From assembly GCA_030789695.1 (NCBI GenBank), contig CM061140.1:78430422-78494421 (forward strand): DNA of 64,000 nt. The letters run 5' to 3'. The notes below the pieces were generated by a model. It made no database searches. It saw nothing but the letters and a program-made list of their open reading frames with translations, and had not been told where the DNA came from. This DNA is from Scilla litardierei (lineage: Eukaryota > Streptophyta > Magnoliopsida > Asparagales > Asparagaceae). Each line of letters opens with the position of its first letter. Position 1 is the stretch's first letter. Shown here one piece after another: positions 8,529-19,097 of the stretch. The position numbers were made by a program, and so were the translations under genes.

Positions 8529-11500
8529 TCACGTGTCCAGAAACAAAAGTGGGTAGCGCTCTCGCATCTCATCTTCTCTCTCCCAGGTAGACTCTCCCGG
8601 TGAACCGTGCCGCCACATGACTCTAATAAGATCGACGACCTTGTTCTGAAGTGACTTCTGACGCCTGTCCAGAATCTGCACTGGATGCTGGTCATACGTC
8701 AAATCTGGGCGAACGGCGATCTCCGAGAAATCTACGGCATGAGACGGATCGCTGATGTATCGACGAAGCTGTGACACATGGAAAACATCATGGACTCCTT
8801 CCAAAGATGGCGGCAAGGCTAAGCGGTAAGCTACTTCGCCGACCCTCTCCAAAACATCAAACGGTCTAATGTATCGCGGGCTCAACTTCCCTCGCTTCCC
8901 AAAACGAATCACTCCACAATTCGGGGAAATCCTCAGAAACACATGATCGCCCGGCTGAAACTCCAAAGGACGATGTTTCGCATCCGCCCAATGCTTAAAA
9001 CGGTCCTGAGCAATCCTCAGCCTCTCCCGAATGTTCCTGACGATATCCACAGCCTCCACAATCATCTCAGGCCCCAACAGCTCCCGATCGACAACGTCAT
9101 CCCAACTCAATGGCGATCGACATTTCCTCCCATACAAAGCAGCGAAAGGCGACATGCCAATAGACGCCTGGTAGCTGTTGTTGTAAGAGAACTCCACCAA
9201 GTGTAGATGGTCCTCCCATGAACCCTTGAAATCCAACATGCACGCCCTCAGCATGTCTTCCAAAATCTGAATCGTCCTCTCGGACTGGCCATCCGTCTGC
9301 AGATGGTACGCCGTGCTGAAACTCAGACGTGTACCCAAACTCTTCTGTAAACTCTGCCAGAACTGAGATGTGAACTTCGTGTCCCTGTCTGACACGATAC
9401 TCACTGGGACTCCATGAAGTCACACGATCTCCTCCATATATCTCCTTGCTAGTGCCTCAGTGGACTGTTCCACTCGGAATGGAATAAAGTGCGCGGATTT
9501 GGTCAATCTATCTACAATCACCCAAATCGCGTCATTCTGCTTCGGACTCCGAGGTAGTCCAGTCACGAAATCCATAGTGATGTGTTGCCATTTCCACTCC
9601 GGAATCGGAAGCGGTTGTACTAACCCAGTCGAACGCTGATGTTCCGCCTTCACTTGCTGGCAAACCAAGCACTTGGCTACACTCCGAGCCACACTCCTCT
9701 TCATGCCATGCCACCAAAAATTCAGACGAAGATCCTGGTACATCTTGGTCCTACCAGGATGCACAGAATACGGCGAACTGTATGCCTCCACCACCAACTC
9801 CTCTCTAATATCCCCAGCTGGCACACACAACCTGGCTCCAAACCTCAGCGAGCCATCCTCATGAATCAAAAAGTCAGTCCGCAGACCAGCTTCAACCTGC
9901 CCTCGAATCCTTACCAATTTTGGATCTCCGGCCTAACTCGCCTTAATCCGATCCACGATCGTTGACTGCACCTGCATGTACATCAACGAAGAAGCCTCCC
10001 CAGGAAGAACAATCTCCACTCCGGACTCGCAAAAATCCTGCTGCAATCTCCACTGCGAAGTCAAAACCATCACCGCGGGAAGCCTACTCAAAGCATCTGG
10101 CACCACATTCACCTTGCCAGGGTGATACTGCAAATCAATCTCATAATCTGCCATAAGCTCCAACCATCCACGCTGTCGCATGTTGAGCTCCTTCTGAGTA
10201 AAAATATACTTCAAGCTTTTGTGATCGGTGAAGATTTTCACTTTCTCACTCAGCAAGAAGTGCCTCCAAATCTTAAGAGCAAACACAATAGCAGCCAACT
10301 CCAAATCATGCGTCGGGTAATTCTTCTCATGAACCTTGAGCTGACGCGACGCATAAGCCACCATATGTCTATGCTAATGCAAAACACAACCGAGACCCTT
10401 GCCAGAAGCATCGCAAAAGATCTCGAATCCTCCACTGCGGTCAGGCACAGCAAGGACAAAAGCAGACGTCAAACGCTCTCTTAGAACACCAAAGACATCC
10501 TTACAATCACCCGACCAAACAAAAGCAACATCCTTCCGCGTCAACCTAGTCATCGGCTCCGCAATACGGGAAAAGTCCTTAATGAATCACCGATAATATC
10601 CCGCCAAACCAAGGAAACTCCGAATCTCAGACACAGACGACGAAACAGGCCACTCCCTGATGGCCCTAATCTTCTCGGGATCCACTGAAATACCATCTCC
10701 AGTCACCACATGCCCGAGAAAAGCAACTCGGTCCAGCCAAAACTCGCACTTTGAAAACTTAGCATACAACCGATGCTTCCTCAAAATCTCCATCACAGTC
10801 CTCAAGTGCGAGGCATGCTCTTCCTCCGACTTCGAATAGATCAGAATGTCATCAATAAAGATAACGACAAACTTATCCAGAAAATTATAGAAAATCAGGT
10901 TCATCAGATTCATGAAAACTGCGGGTGCGTTAGTTACGCCGAAAGGCATAACCACAAACTCATAGTGTCCATACTTTGTCCTGAAAGCGGTCTTCGGCAC
11001 ATCATCCTTCTTCACCTTCAACTGATGATAACCACTCCTCAAATCCAACTTAGAAAACACCCTCAATCCTCCCAGCTGATCAAAGATATCATCGATGCGA
11101 GGCAACTAGTATTTATTCTTGATGGTCACCGCATTCAACTCCCGATAGTCCACGCACATGCGACGCGAACCATCCTTCTTCTTCACCAACAACAACGGCG
11201 CTCCCCACGGAGACACACTGGGATTAATGTAACCCTTCTGCATAAGCTCATCCAACTGCTTCCGCAACTCTTCCAATTCTGCAGGCGCCATACGGTATGG
11301 TGCCTTCGAAATCGGCTGCGCACCTGGAATCAAATCAATGGAAAACTCTAAAGCTCGATCGGGTGGTAGTCCAGACATCTCCTCGGGGAAGACGTCATCA
11401 AAATCTCACACCACAGCTGGCCTCTCCAACTCCATCTGCATAGCCACCACCTCCACCGGTCTGGCCCAAAATCTGACAGGACCAAGCGAACTGCTGCCAC

Positions 11501-11851
11501 GGCTGAACTCAAATACTGGGTGTCCGGGAATCTCGAACACCACCCTCTTCCTCCGACAGTCAATCGTAGCATAGAAGCTCGCAAGCCAATCCATCCCAAA
11601 GACCGCATCGTAGTTGGTGATGTTGTGGACAATAAAATCAGCATAAAGCTCATGTCCACAAACCACCACAGGGCAAGGGCTACACCCACGATGCACCGAG
11701 ACTACTCCATTCCCCGTAATGATGTTCCAACTCTTGGAGAGAGGGGACGTCGACAAGGAATGCTTCTCCATGAAGCTCTGGGCCAAAATGCACATCGACG
11801 CACCTGAGTCAAAGAGGACTCGGGCAGGGAATGTGCAAACCAAAACCACAC
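8529..11851 (-). pseudogene. Copy B pol: protease-RT-RNase H-integrase-chromodomain, six stops
   Basis: Complete Ty3/gypsy pol in a single frame with no frameshift. Order from 11851 leftward: protease (active site FDSGASM, near 11805), RT ([21 protein letters not shown] with the Asp pair near 10850), RNase H ([27 protein letters not shown]), integrase with a zinc finger (HPGRTKMY, CLVCQ) and catalytic D, D, E near 9572, 9389 and 9281, then a chromodomain-like tail ([14 protein letters not shown]) ending at TAA or TAG near 8529. Six in-frame stops lie near 11404, 11104, 10585, 10370, 9931 and 9418. Each is CGA to TGA or CAG to TAG, judged from copy A or family context. The frame is closed upstream by TGA at 11868-11870, has no AUG before the active site, and does not overlap gag, so it needs the spliced fusion with gag. 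Confidence 0.9.
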
Positions 11852-11963
11852 CTAACAAACAGTCTAATCAATCAAATCTTCTTCTATCAACATTCATACA
11901 GAAGCAACCAACATAATTTAACAATCAACTAATTAAGAAAGGAACAACTAGATTGAAAGTTAC
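11852..11963 (-). other. Putative 112-bp intron between gag and protease, copy B
   Basis: Minus-strand sequence from 11963 begins GTAACTTTC after exon end ATTGCAG, and ends TGTTTGTTAG at 11852 before exon GTGTGG. It is much more AT-rich than the flanking coding sequence, with a pyrimidine-rich 3' end. The gag codon split at 11964/11851 gives GGT (Gly) when spliced, and the downstream phase is exactly that of pol. If retained, it adds 11 codons to Gag and then TAG at 11929-11931. Confidence 0.65.
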
Positions 11964-13092
11964 CTGCAATGACCTCATCCATGGCCAAAACCTCCTCCTC
12001 GGTCATCAGAAACGCCTGCCTCCTCGGCAGAACAGCCTGCCGAAAGGCATGCCCTTGTGGAACAAGAGGTACCCCACGACCAGCGGGCATCGGGGCTCTC
12101 TGCTGCAACGGCGGGGCAGCAATAGGTGCCCTCCAAGGCTGCTTCAACCTCGGGCACTCCCTGAGAGCATGGGCGGGATCTCCACAGGCAATACATTACC
12201 CCAAGAACTTCCTACACGATTCCTTGATATGGCCCTCCTTGCCACAGAAATGGCAAGTCTTCCGTACAGGCCCTCCCGGCCTCTTAAACTGAACAGGCTG
12301 GTTCGGCCTGAATCCAGGTCTAACCACAGCTCTCGCCTGTTCCACAGGCCTCTTCCCAGCACCAACAATAGACCCCCTCCTCTGGTTCACGAGCAGCTCC
12401 TGCCTCTTGGCTGCTACTAGAACCTTCTGATAAGATTCCCGGTCAGAAGAGGTCACAAAACTCTGGAGCTCCGAAGCAAGTCCCTGCAGGAACCTCTGAG
12501 CTCTCTCCTCAGCGTCCTGCACCATCTTTTGTGCAAACCGACTCAGCCTCATAAACTCTTGGTGATACCGGTCCACCGATGAGCTTTCTTGCTTCAGATC
12601 GATAAAACGCTGCAGCATCTCTTCCCTGGCAGCTTTTGGGAAGAACTCACCATCAAATCTGGCCTTGAAGGTAGCCCAGACGATCGGTTCCTCCAACATC
12701 TTCTCTTCAGCATCCCACCAATTCCTGGCGTTATCCCTCAGCTGGCGCTTCGCCAAGTCAACCCAACTAACTTCGTTGACCTTGGACATCTTCAGATTGT
12801 CCTCGATATTCCTCATCCATTCATCAGCAGCTAGTGGACCTTCGGTTCCATCAAAATATGCAGGACCCAGCTCCCTGAACTGCTTTGCCCCGGGCTCAGG
12901 GCGAGGGGCTTCCACCACCCGAGCAGCTCGAGCCACCGGAGCATTCTGTACCTGCAGAAGCACACCCTGCTGAACTTGCATCATCTGCATCATCATCCGC
13001 ATCATCTCTCCGTTAGTGGGCTCCCGCTCAGGCTCCTCGTCATGAGGGGGCGCACCACTACCACCACCACGGGTGATTCGCCTTCCTGCCAT
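11929..13092 (-). pseudogene. Copy B gag, one in-frame stop
   Basis: Gag of the full-length Tekay-like copy, 388 codons unspliced from ATG at 13092 to TAG at 11929. It begins MAGRRITRGGGSGAPP. A Met/Gln-rich stretch (MMRMMMQMMQVQQG) precedes a retrotransposon-gag capsid core (ADEWMRNIEDNLKMS, LKQESSSVDRYHQEF). Two CCHC zinc knuckles follow near the C-terminus: CHFCGKEGHIKESC and CIACGDPAHALREC. A stop at 12193-12195 (CAA to TAA; copy A keeps CAA) separates the knuckles. Gag packages RNA, and the knuckles bind it. Unspliced RNA would make this protein only. Spliced RNA would continue from 11964 into protease. The ATG is the first after the LTR, about 140 bp downstream of its end. Confidence 0.9.
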
Positions 13093-13234
13093 CTAATGAC
13101 ACAGAAAACGAAACAATTAGACTCATAGCTTAGGGCTCAGATGTCGAACTTATTTGCTGGACAATCTTATATTATTATCGTTATCCCGATAATTGCAGTT
13201 ACAGAAAGGACCTGCATGGGCCACCACTAAAACC
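13093..13234 (-). other. Leader between LTR and gag, no tRNA primer site recognised
   Basis: Directly after the LTR end (TGACA, minus) comes GGTTTTAGTGGTGGCCC. This is not the initiator-Met site expected for Tekay-type elements, and I see no other tRNA 3'-end complement. The first eight bases are the complement of CTAAAACC, which occurs about 43-50 bases downstream of the start of the TATA box in the same LTR. The equivalent leader of copy A is 5869-6010. Confidence 0.5.
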
Positions 13235-13683
13235 TGTCACGCCCCGCTTCCCTAAAATGGAGGAGAGACGTGAGAAGGTCCGCTAAAGCGTGGAGCTGCG
13301 AAGCTGCACGCCTGATAAGCGTAAATTTAGTATAAGCAGGTCCCTGTAATTGCAAACGAAATAACAACAATAATAATAATAATAAGATGAGACGGGTATG
13401 AAATACCAATCCCACAGTTTGCCCACAAAATATTCAACATCACAGAAAAAGCCACCAGGCTAAAAGAAAGAGTCTAAAGGCCCAGAACAAGGCCAAACCA
13501 AAATACAAACATAACAGAGTATCAAACTAGGTGCCACGCACCGACAACCTAAGCAATCTAACAAAACTAGACGTAGACACTAAGACTGATCTCCAGTGTC
13601 TACGAAGTCCTCGTCCAACACGGGCGCAAGCTCGGCGTCCGCAAACACCTCACCCTCAGCAAGTAACTCTGGCTCGGGGTCTA

Positions 13684-13737
13684 ACATGTGTCACCCAAAA
13701 GAGAAAAGGGGCACATGTCAGCAAGTCTAAAAGACTT
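13684..13737 (-). other. Two conserved hairpins in LTR
   Basis: ACATGTG (13684-13690) pairs with CACATGT (13712-13718). AAGTCTAAAAGACTT (13723-13737) forms the second stem with a 3-base loop. The region between the first arms keeps TCACCCAAAAGA. Confidence 0.7.
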
Positions 13738-14857
13738 GGGCAAGGAAACTGAAAGTGACTAACAACCTAGCACTTATAATATTAAACAATGACATGACAG
13801 TTTAGTTTGATGCAGCAGTTTAAAAGAGAGACAAGCACGCACGATGTAGCGAAAGCTACCAATTCACTAATCACTTTTCACTTATCACTGTTTATCACTT
13901 AGTGCATAGAGAGTCCACCTGCTGGCCAGCTCGTGGCTCAGGCCGCTTATCTCTTATCACTATTAATCACTTGTACACTAGAGATTTCGCCTGCTGGCCG
14001 GAGTGGCGGATCAGGCCAACTTGGGGCTCAGGTGGCCGCATATCTCTTACCCCACCCATATGTGTCGAGCGTTGGGGTTTCCAACTACAGGGCTCGCTTC
14101 TGGAACACGAGCCAGGAAAATAATAGCATTATAGCGTGTGCTACGCAATCACGATGACTAATCAATATGCAATGCCATGAACAGATATTTACGTACCATT
14201 AATTGAATTTAAACGTGACATACAAGCATGATGAAGGTGACGGACCAAGCTTCATTGTCAAGCTAGGTCAAAGGCGTCTAGACGGCTTTCCTTTCACCGT
14301 CTAGTCTCTTTTACGCTAAAGCAAGGGAAATGGCCTAAGACATGGCCCAAATCAAGAGATGCAAGTTTCACTTGCCTGATACCGGGGTTGACGAGCAACG
14401 AAGATCGTCACAAGCTAAACTACAGATGGATCACTGTTATAGCAAAACAATTATTAGAACAACGATTCTAACTCAATTTCTTAATGGAACCCTAATCATC
14501 TAATAATCCATTTTATTAGGGTTTCACAATGTCAATGTGGGTTATGCTAAAACTAAAGGAATCGAGTATTACCGTGAAGAAACGAAAGAACGATGCCGAG
14601 CAACCACGGCAACGGAAGAACGATCCGGTTCAGATCTAGAAATGAGGGAAAAATCTAGAGAAATGGGTTTTGATGTGGATTTTGGGGGTTTGATGAAAGT
14701 TTGGGGAAGATGGAAGGTGGGTTGTGACAAGGGAGGGTTTGGATGATGGAGGATGAGCTTGGGATGAAGGATTAATGGGTTGAGAAAGATGGGGGCTCAA
14801 TGGAGGAGAAATTAGGGTTTTAGGTCATGAGGAAGAAGAAGAAAACGTTTGGAGGGG

Positions 14858-14865
14858 TATTTATA
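14858..14865 (-). promoter_or_regulatory. LTR TATA box
   Basis: TATAAATA on the minus strand in the 5' LTR of copy B, in the same context as 7633-7640. It is the likely core promoter of this element. Confidence 0.65.
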
Positions 14866-14909
14866 GAGTTTGGTGGCGGCTAGGGCAAAACTAGGGTTTA
14901 CAGCACTAG

Positions 14910-15440
14910 TTAGTCGGTCAAAGAACAACCACTGACCGACTAGTTTGGGAACTAGTCGGTCGGTTGACCAACGCAGACCGACTAAGAGTAAGCAGTAACC
15001 CAGACGAAAACCTGAACTAAGAGTTAGTCGGTCAAAGAACAACTACTGACCGACTAGTTTGACATCTAGTCGGTCGATGAACGTTCTTAGACCGACTAAG
15101 AGTAAACAGTAACTCGACTGTACAGAAGAATTAAGAATTAGTCGGTCTGAGTACAAAACTTAACCGACTAGTTTAACAACTAGTCGGTCGAAAGATGAAC
15201 TTAGTCCGACTAAGAATGAACAGTACTGATACCAAAAATTAGTAATTGAGTTAGTCGGTTAAAGAAGCATTACTGACCGACTAGTTTGCAACCTAGTCGG
15301 TCAACCAACGTTCTTAGACCGACTAACGACAAACAGTAACTCCTGAATAACTTTTCAAGCCCGCTAGTCGGTTCAAGAAGGTTTTCCGACCGACTGGATC
15401 GTCATCTAGTCGGTCGGTGCCCCTTCTTATACCGGCTAAC
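14910..15440 (-). repeat. U3 palindrome array, 5 units
   Basis: This is the counterpart of 7685-8215 in the second LTR, with the same unit length and nested AGTCGGTC/GACCGACT inverted repeats. Confidence 0.85.
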
Positions 15441-15709
15441 GTGCACCAAAATTTCCGAAATGGAGCGCGAAGCTCCGGGATGGTTTTCTAAGTCTCCTAG
15501 GCTCGTTCTAACTCTAAGATATCGATGTTATGAAGCCCGTCACGAATGACTTACTTCAAACACGCCGACCGACGGAAGAATCTATAGAATCACGACGAAA
15601 CGAACGAAAATGTAACTACGGAGACGGAAACGGAAATCTCAACAATGGAAAGCAACCAAATATATAAATATTTATAATAAAATCCATACATGAAAAACCA
15701 GTCGTTACA

Positions 15710-16261
15710 CTCTCCCCATTTCCAGATCTGAGCCCTAGTTTCCCAGATCGTTCTTCTGTTGTCGTGCTTGCTTGTTATCGTTCTTCCTCTCCAATACGGT
15801 AGTGTTCGATCCTTTAATGTTCTCATAACCCGTTTTGTGATTTTTGTTAAACCCTAATAAAATGGATGTTGTTTTGATGGTTGTTTCTCCATAACAGCGA
15901 CTTCCCCGTAGATTAGCGTCCGTGAGACGAAACTTCGTGATCGTCTTCCTCGGTGCTAGGCAAGTGAAACTTGCCACTTAGGGTTTTGGGCCATGTCTTA
16001 GGCCATTTGCTTGTTGTAGGCGTAAAAGAGACTAGGCGACGAAATGATACTCGCCTAGGCGCAATTTCAGGAACTAGCTTGACAACAAAGTTAGATCCGT
16101 CATTTATCATGTTGCATAAGTACTACCATGTCACGTTTAATTTTAATGAATGGTACGTGAATTAATTGTCATTCATGCTATTCATGTTGAATGTCGCATT
16201 CGTAGCACACGCTACTATACTTGTGTTTCCTGGCCCGTGTTCCAGAAGCGGGCCACGTGTG
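15710..16261 (+). repeat. LTR-C, second piece
   Basis: Plus-strand LTR sequence related to the R/U5 side of the Tekay-like LTRs: CCAGATCTGA followed by ATCGTTCTTC, then AAACCCTAATAAAATGGATG, and CCTGGCCCGTGTTCCAGAAGCGGGCC. It starts where the composite ends and stops at GTGTG, where the SIRE-like element was inserted. Confidence 0.65.
16257..16261. other. Target site duplication GTGTG, left
   Basis: GTGTG directly left of the SIRE-like element is repeated at 26951-26955 directly right of it. The sequence is simple, but its position next to both LTR ends fits a 5-bp duplication. Confidence 0.7.
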
Positions 16262-17368
16262 TGTCCTATCTACGGCTTTATGTAATCAATGTAAAATTTA
16301 CTTTATTAGAGTCACAAAGCCTTGTGATAATATATCTTAGTCATCTAGGTTCCATTCCTCAGAGATCTACACTTCCCAATTTTGAAAATTCGCAACTTTG
16401 AAAATTGGCAGCCAATAACCCCATTTTAGTCGACCAATTTTAAACCTTCGAATTTGGTTATAGGATTGCATGTGCAAACTCCCCTAACCGTGTAGATTCT
16501 AGAAATGTCCTCCAACGGTCGAAATTCTCTCTCTAAATTTTGGTCGACCAATGTGGTCATTTTGGTCGACCAATTTCAAAACTAGCCGTTTTGATCCCAA
16601 ATTTTCAGGGACGGTTCCTGCCCGTTTTCCAACGTTAACTACAGTCCCCAACCGTCCCTAAACACTATAAATAAAGGGGTAGACCCTCTCTTTTCATTCA
16701 CACACTTTCCTCTTTTCTTAATCTCTTATTTGTTGGAATCAAGTCTTCTTTCTAAAGCTTTAGGCCATTAGTTGTTCTTTTCTTATTTGTAAGAAGAAAT
16801 CATTAGATTTCCTTCTTCGTTTAAGAACGGAAGAACTTGGTTTTTCAACATCATTTTGGAAAGTTGTTTGTGTTCATAATTGAAGAAGAAATCGATTGAT
16901 CTCTCTCTCTTCTTTTATGAACCAGAGAACTTCAAGTGTTGCGCTTCATTACATATCTTTTACATCTTGAAGTTCTTCTTCTAAAACACCATCCTTGAAT
17001 TCTTTCTCTGAAAATTATAACAAGGCTATAGGTGTTTTTCTATTTTATTATTTTACAGGTTTGAATCTCTGTTAGAGATTGTACAAAGTTTGGGACACGG
17101 GGAGTGTCGCCATTTTTGTAAGTTCATGCTTGCGGGGCAAGTGATTATAGTGGATTGAAAATCTCTACGGGGTAGAGGACTGGAGTAGGATCACAAGGAT
17201 CCGAACCAGGATAAATCTCTGTGTTTGCGATTGATTTAAATTCAGTACTTGTCATTTTATTTCTGTGCCATCTTTGCAAATATTACTAACATTTTATTTG
17301 CGACATTTTTTTAATATACACTATTCACCCCCCCTCTAGTGTATTGATCCTTACAGGCTAAAATTACA
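16262..17368 (+). repeat. 5' LTR of SIRE-like element, 256 bp deleted
   Basis: It ends GGCTAAAATTACA before the primer site. Compared with the 3' LTR it keeps only the first TGT and then resumes at CCTATCTACGG; bases matching 25590-25845 are gone. The promoter region (TATAAATA at 16666) remains. Three TTGGTCGACCAA-like palindromes lie at about 16424, 16543 and 16563. Confidence 0.85.
16666..16673 (+). promoter_or_regulatory. TATA box of SIRE-like 5' LTR
   Basis: TATAAATA followed by AAGGGGTAGACCCTC; the same box is at 26247-26254 in the 3' LTR. It lies downstream of the palindromes and is the likely core promoter. Confidence 0.65.
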
Positions 17369-17370
17369 TT

Positions 17371-17382
17371 TGGTATCAGAGC
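17371..17382 (+). other. Primer binding site, initiator Met type
   Basis: TGGTATCAGAGC, two bases after the 5' LTR end. This is the standard copia primer site in plants. Confidence 0.9.
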
Positions 17383-17391
17383 AAGGTTAAG

Positions 17392-19097
17392 ATGGCAGCA
17401 AGTTCCTCAAACATGAACGCAGTTCCACACAACTACAATCAGCATCCTGAAGGGCACTCTCAAACTCGTCCTCCTCTATTTGATGGTTCAAATTATTCAT
17501 ATTGGAAAATACGAATGGAGATTCATCTCTAAAGTATGAATTATGAAATTTGGGACATCGTAGAGTCAGGATACGAAAAGCCAACAACTCCTGTTGCTGA
17601 TTGGACCACCAACGACAAAACTGCAAAAACCAACAACTCAAAGGCCATGAATGCTTTATTTTGTGCTATGGATAAACATGAGTTTAATCGAGTATCTCAG
17701 GCCAAAAGTGCTAAGGAGATTTGGCATATACTTGAGGTAACTCATGAAGGAACCAGTAAAGTGAAGGAAACTAAGATTTCCATTTTGGTTCACAAATTCG
17801 AGTTGTTCAAGATGAAGGACCAAGAGACAATTGGAGAAATGAACACCAGGTTTACTAATATTATAAATTCTTTAAGTGCTCTTGGAAAAACTTACACTTC
17901 TCTTGAACAGGTTCGCAAAATTCTTAAAGCTTTAACTCCAGTATGGCGTCCAAAGATCACTGCTATTGAGGAAGCCAATGATCTTTCCACATTATCTATG
18001 GAAGATCTTATTGGTAACTTAATGGCCCATGAAGTTACACTTCAAGATGAGAAAGAAGAATCAGATCAAAAGAAGAAAGTACTTGCCTTCAACGCAACAT
18101 CAGATAATGAAGATTCAGATGATGATATGGCATTTTTTGCCAAAAACTTCAGAAAATTCTTTCAGAAAGGTAAGTATAATAATTTTAAATCTAAGAATAC
18201 TGATTCTTCTCTTTGCTTTAATTGCAATAAGCCAGGACATATGAAGAAAGATTGTCCTCTTCTCAAAGCAAAGTTCAAAACTTCCAATAATGATCAATCC
18301 AGAAGAGAAAGGAGGTTTGACAAAATGAAAAAGGCATTTGCAGTAACATGGGATGATTCTTCAGATGATGAAGATGATGATCTAAATGAAAGTGCTAACA
18401 TGTGCTTTATGGCACAAGAAGATGAAGATGAGGTAAGTTCTTTTAATAACGAAGAATTACTTGATGCATTAAAAGATCTCTATTCTCGTTTCAAAAAATT
18501 GAATAACCAACATAAATCTTTGAAACAGAATAATGATGATCTTCTTATTAAATATCAAGAACTATATTCTTCTAAGAATACTACATCTATTGAGAATACA
18601 TCTTCTCAAAATTTAAATCTTAGTAAAGAGAATGAAATTCTCAAAACTAAGAATCTAGAACTACACTTTCAAATATCCGAAATGGATAAAAATATTTCAT
18701 CACTAAAGATGAAAACGACGAGATGTCTTCCAATATTAATAAATTTAATAAAGGAAAGACTAATCTTGATGATTTACTAAAAATACAATATCCTGCAAAT
18801 CATAGAAAAGGTCTGGGATATTCTCATAAGGATGCACCCAAATCTTGTAACACTTCTTCTTCTTGTGGAATAACTACTTTTGTTAAACCTCAAAAGAAGA
18901 ATCACGCATTTCTTTATACAAAGAAAGTAAACAAACCATCTTCTAGGAAACCTACTACAATTAGTATATGGGTTCCTAAGAATTCATGCTTAGAAGATAG
19001 AAATGATTATATTTCTCATTATATACATGCTATAGTTCATTCTAATGATTATATTAAAAAGCCAAATTCCACTTGGGTTTGGCTTCCAAAAATCTAA
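17392..19097 (+). pseudogene. SIRE-like gag, stop at codon 47 and one frameshift
   Basis: Capsid-nucleocapsid precursor of the copia element. The ATG at 17392 opens MAASSSNMNAVPHNYNQ, and RPPLFDGSNYSYWKIRMEIH follows. A TAA at 17530-17532 (likely CAA to TAA) interrupts it, and the frame then continues with NYEIWDIVESGY. A UBN2-type gag core is followed by a CCHC knuckle (CFNCNKPGHMKKDC, about 18215), an acidic stretch and a coiled-coil-like segment (about 18450-18700). Near 18715-18725 the frame shifts, and the C-terminus continues to a stop at 19095 (ending TWVWLPKI). The gag C-terminus and pol lie in the same frame, separated by stops, as expected for elements with a gag-pol stop. The broken start makes a normal Gag unlikely. 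Confidence 0.85.

Larger units (their letters stand above)
3781..15709 (-). mobile_element. Tekay/Del-like chromovirus composite: A(truncated)-LTR-B-LTR
   Basis: Read on the minus strand: LTR (15709-13235), complete internal region B (gag, protease, RT, RNase H, integrase, chromodomain), LTR (8484-6011), then a second internal region A that stops in the middle of RT at 3781. The middle LTR is both the 3' LTR of B and the 5' LTR of A. Such LTR-internal-LTR-internal arrays arise by unequal recombination between elements. A deletion then removed the distal part of A together with part of the target LTR-C. The chromodomain-like tail, long LTRs and domain order point to the Tekay/Del chromovirus group (inference). 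Confidence 0.8.
13235..15709 (-). repeat. 5' LTR of Tekay-like copy B
   Basis: 2475 bp, same ends and internal order as the LTR at 6011-8484: five palindrome units (14910-15440), TATAAATA at 14858-14865 (minus), and the two hairpins (13684-13737). Its outer edge at 15709 abuts LTR-C, which is in the opposite orientation. This is the promoter-bearing LTR for copy B. Confidence 0.9.

Noticed and set aside
17371..17382. tRNA gene relics at the TGGTATCAGAGC sites
   Set aside because: Only 12 bases, directly after LTR ends; these are primer binding sites.
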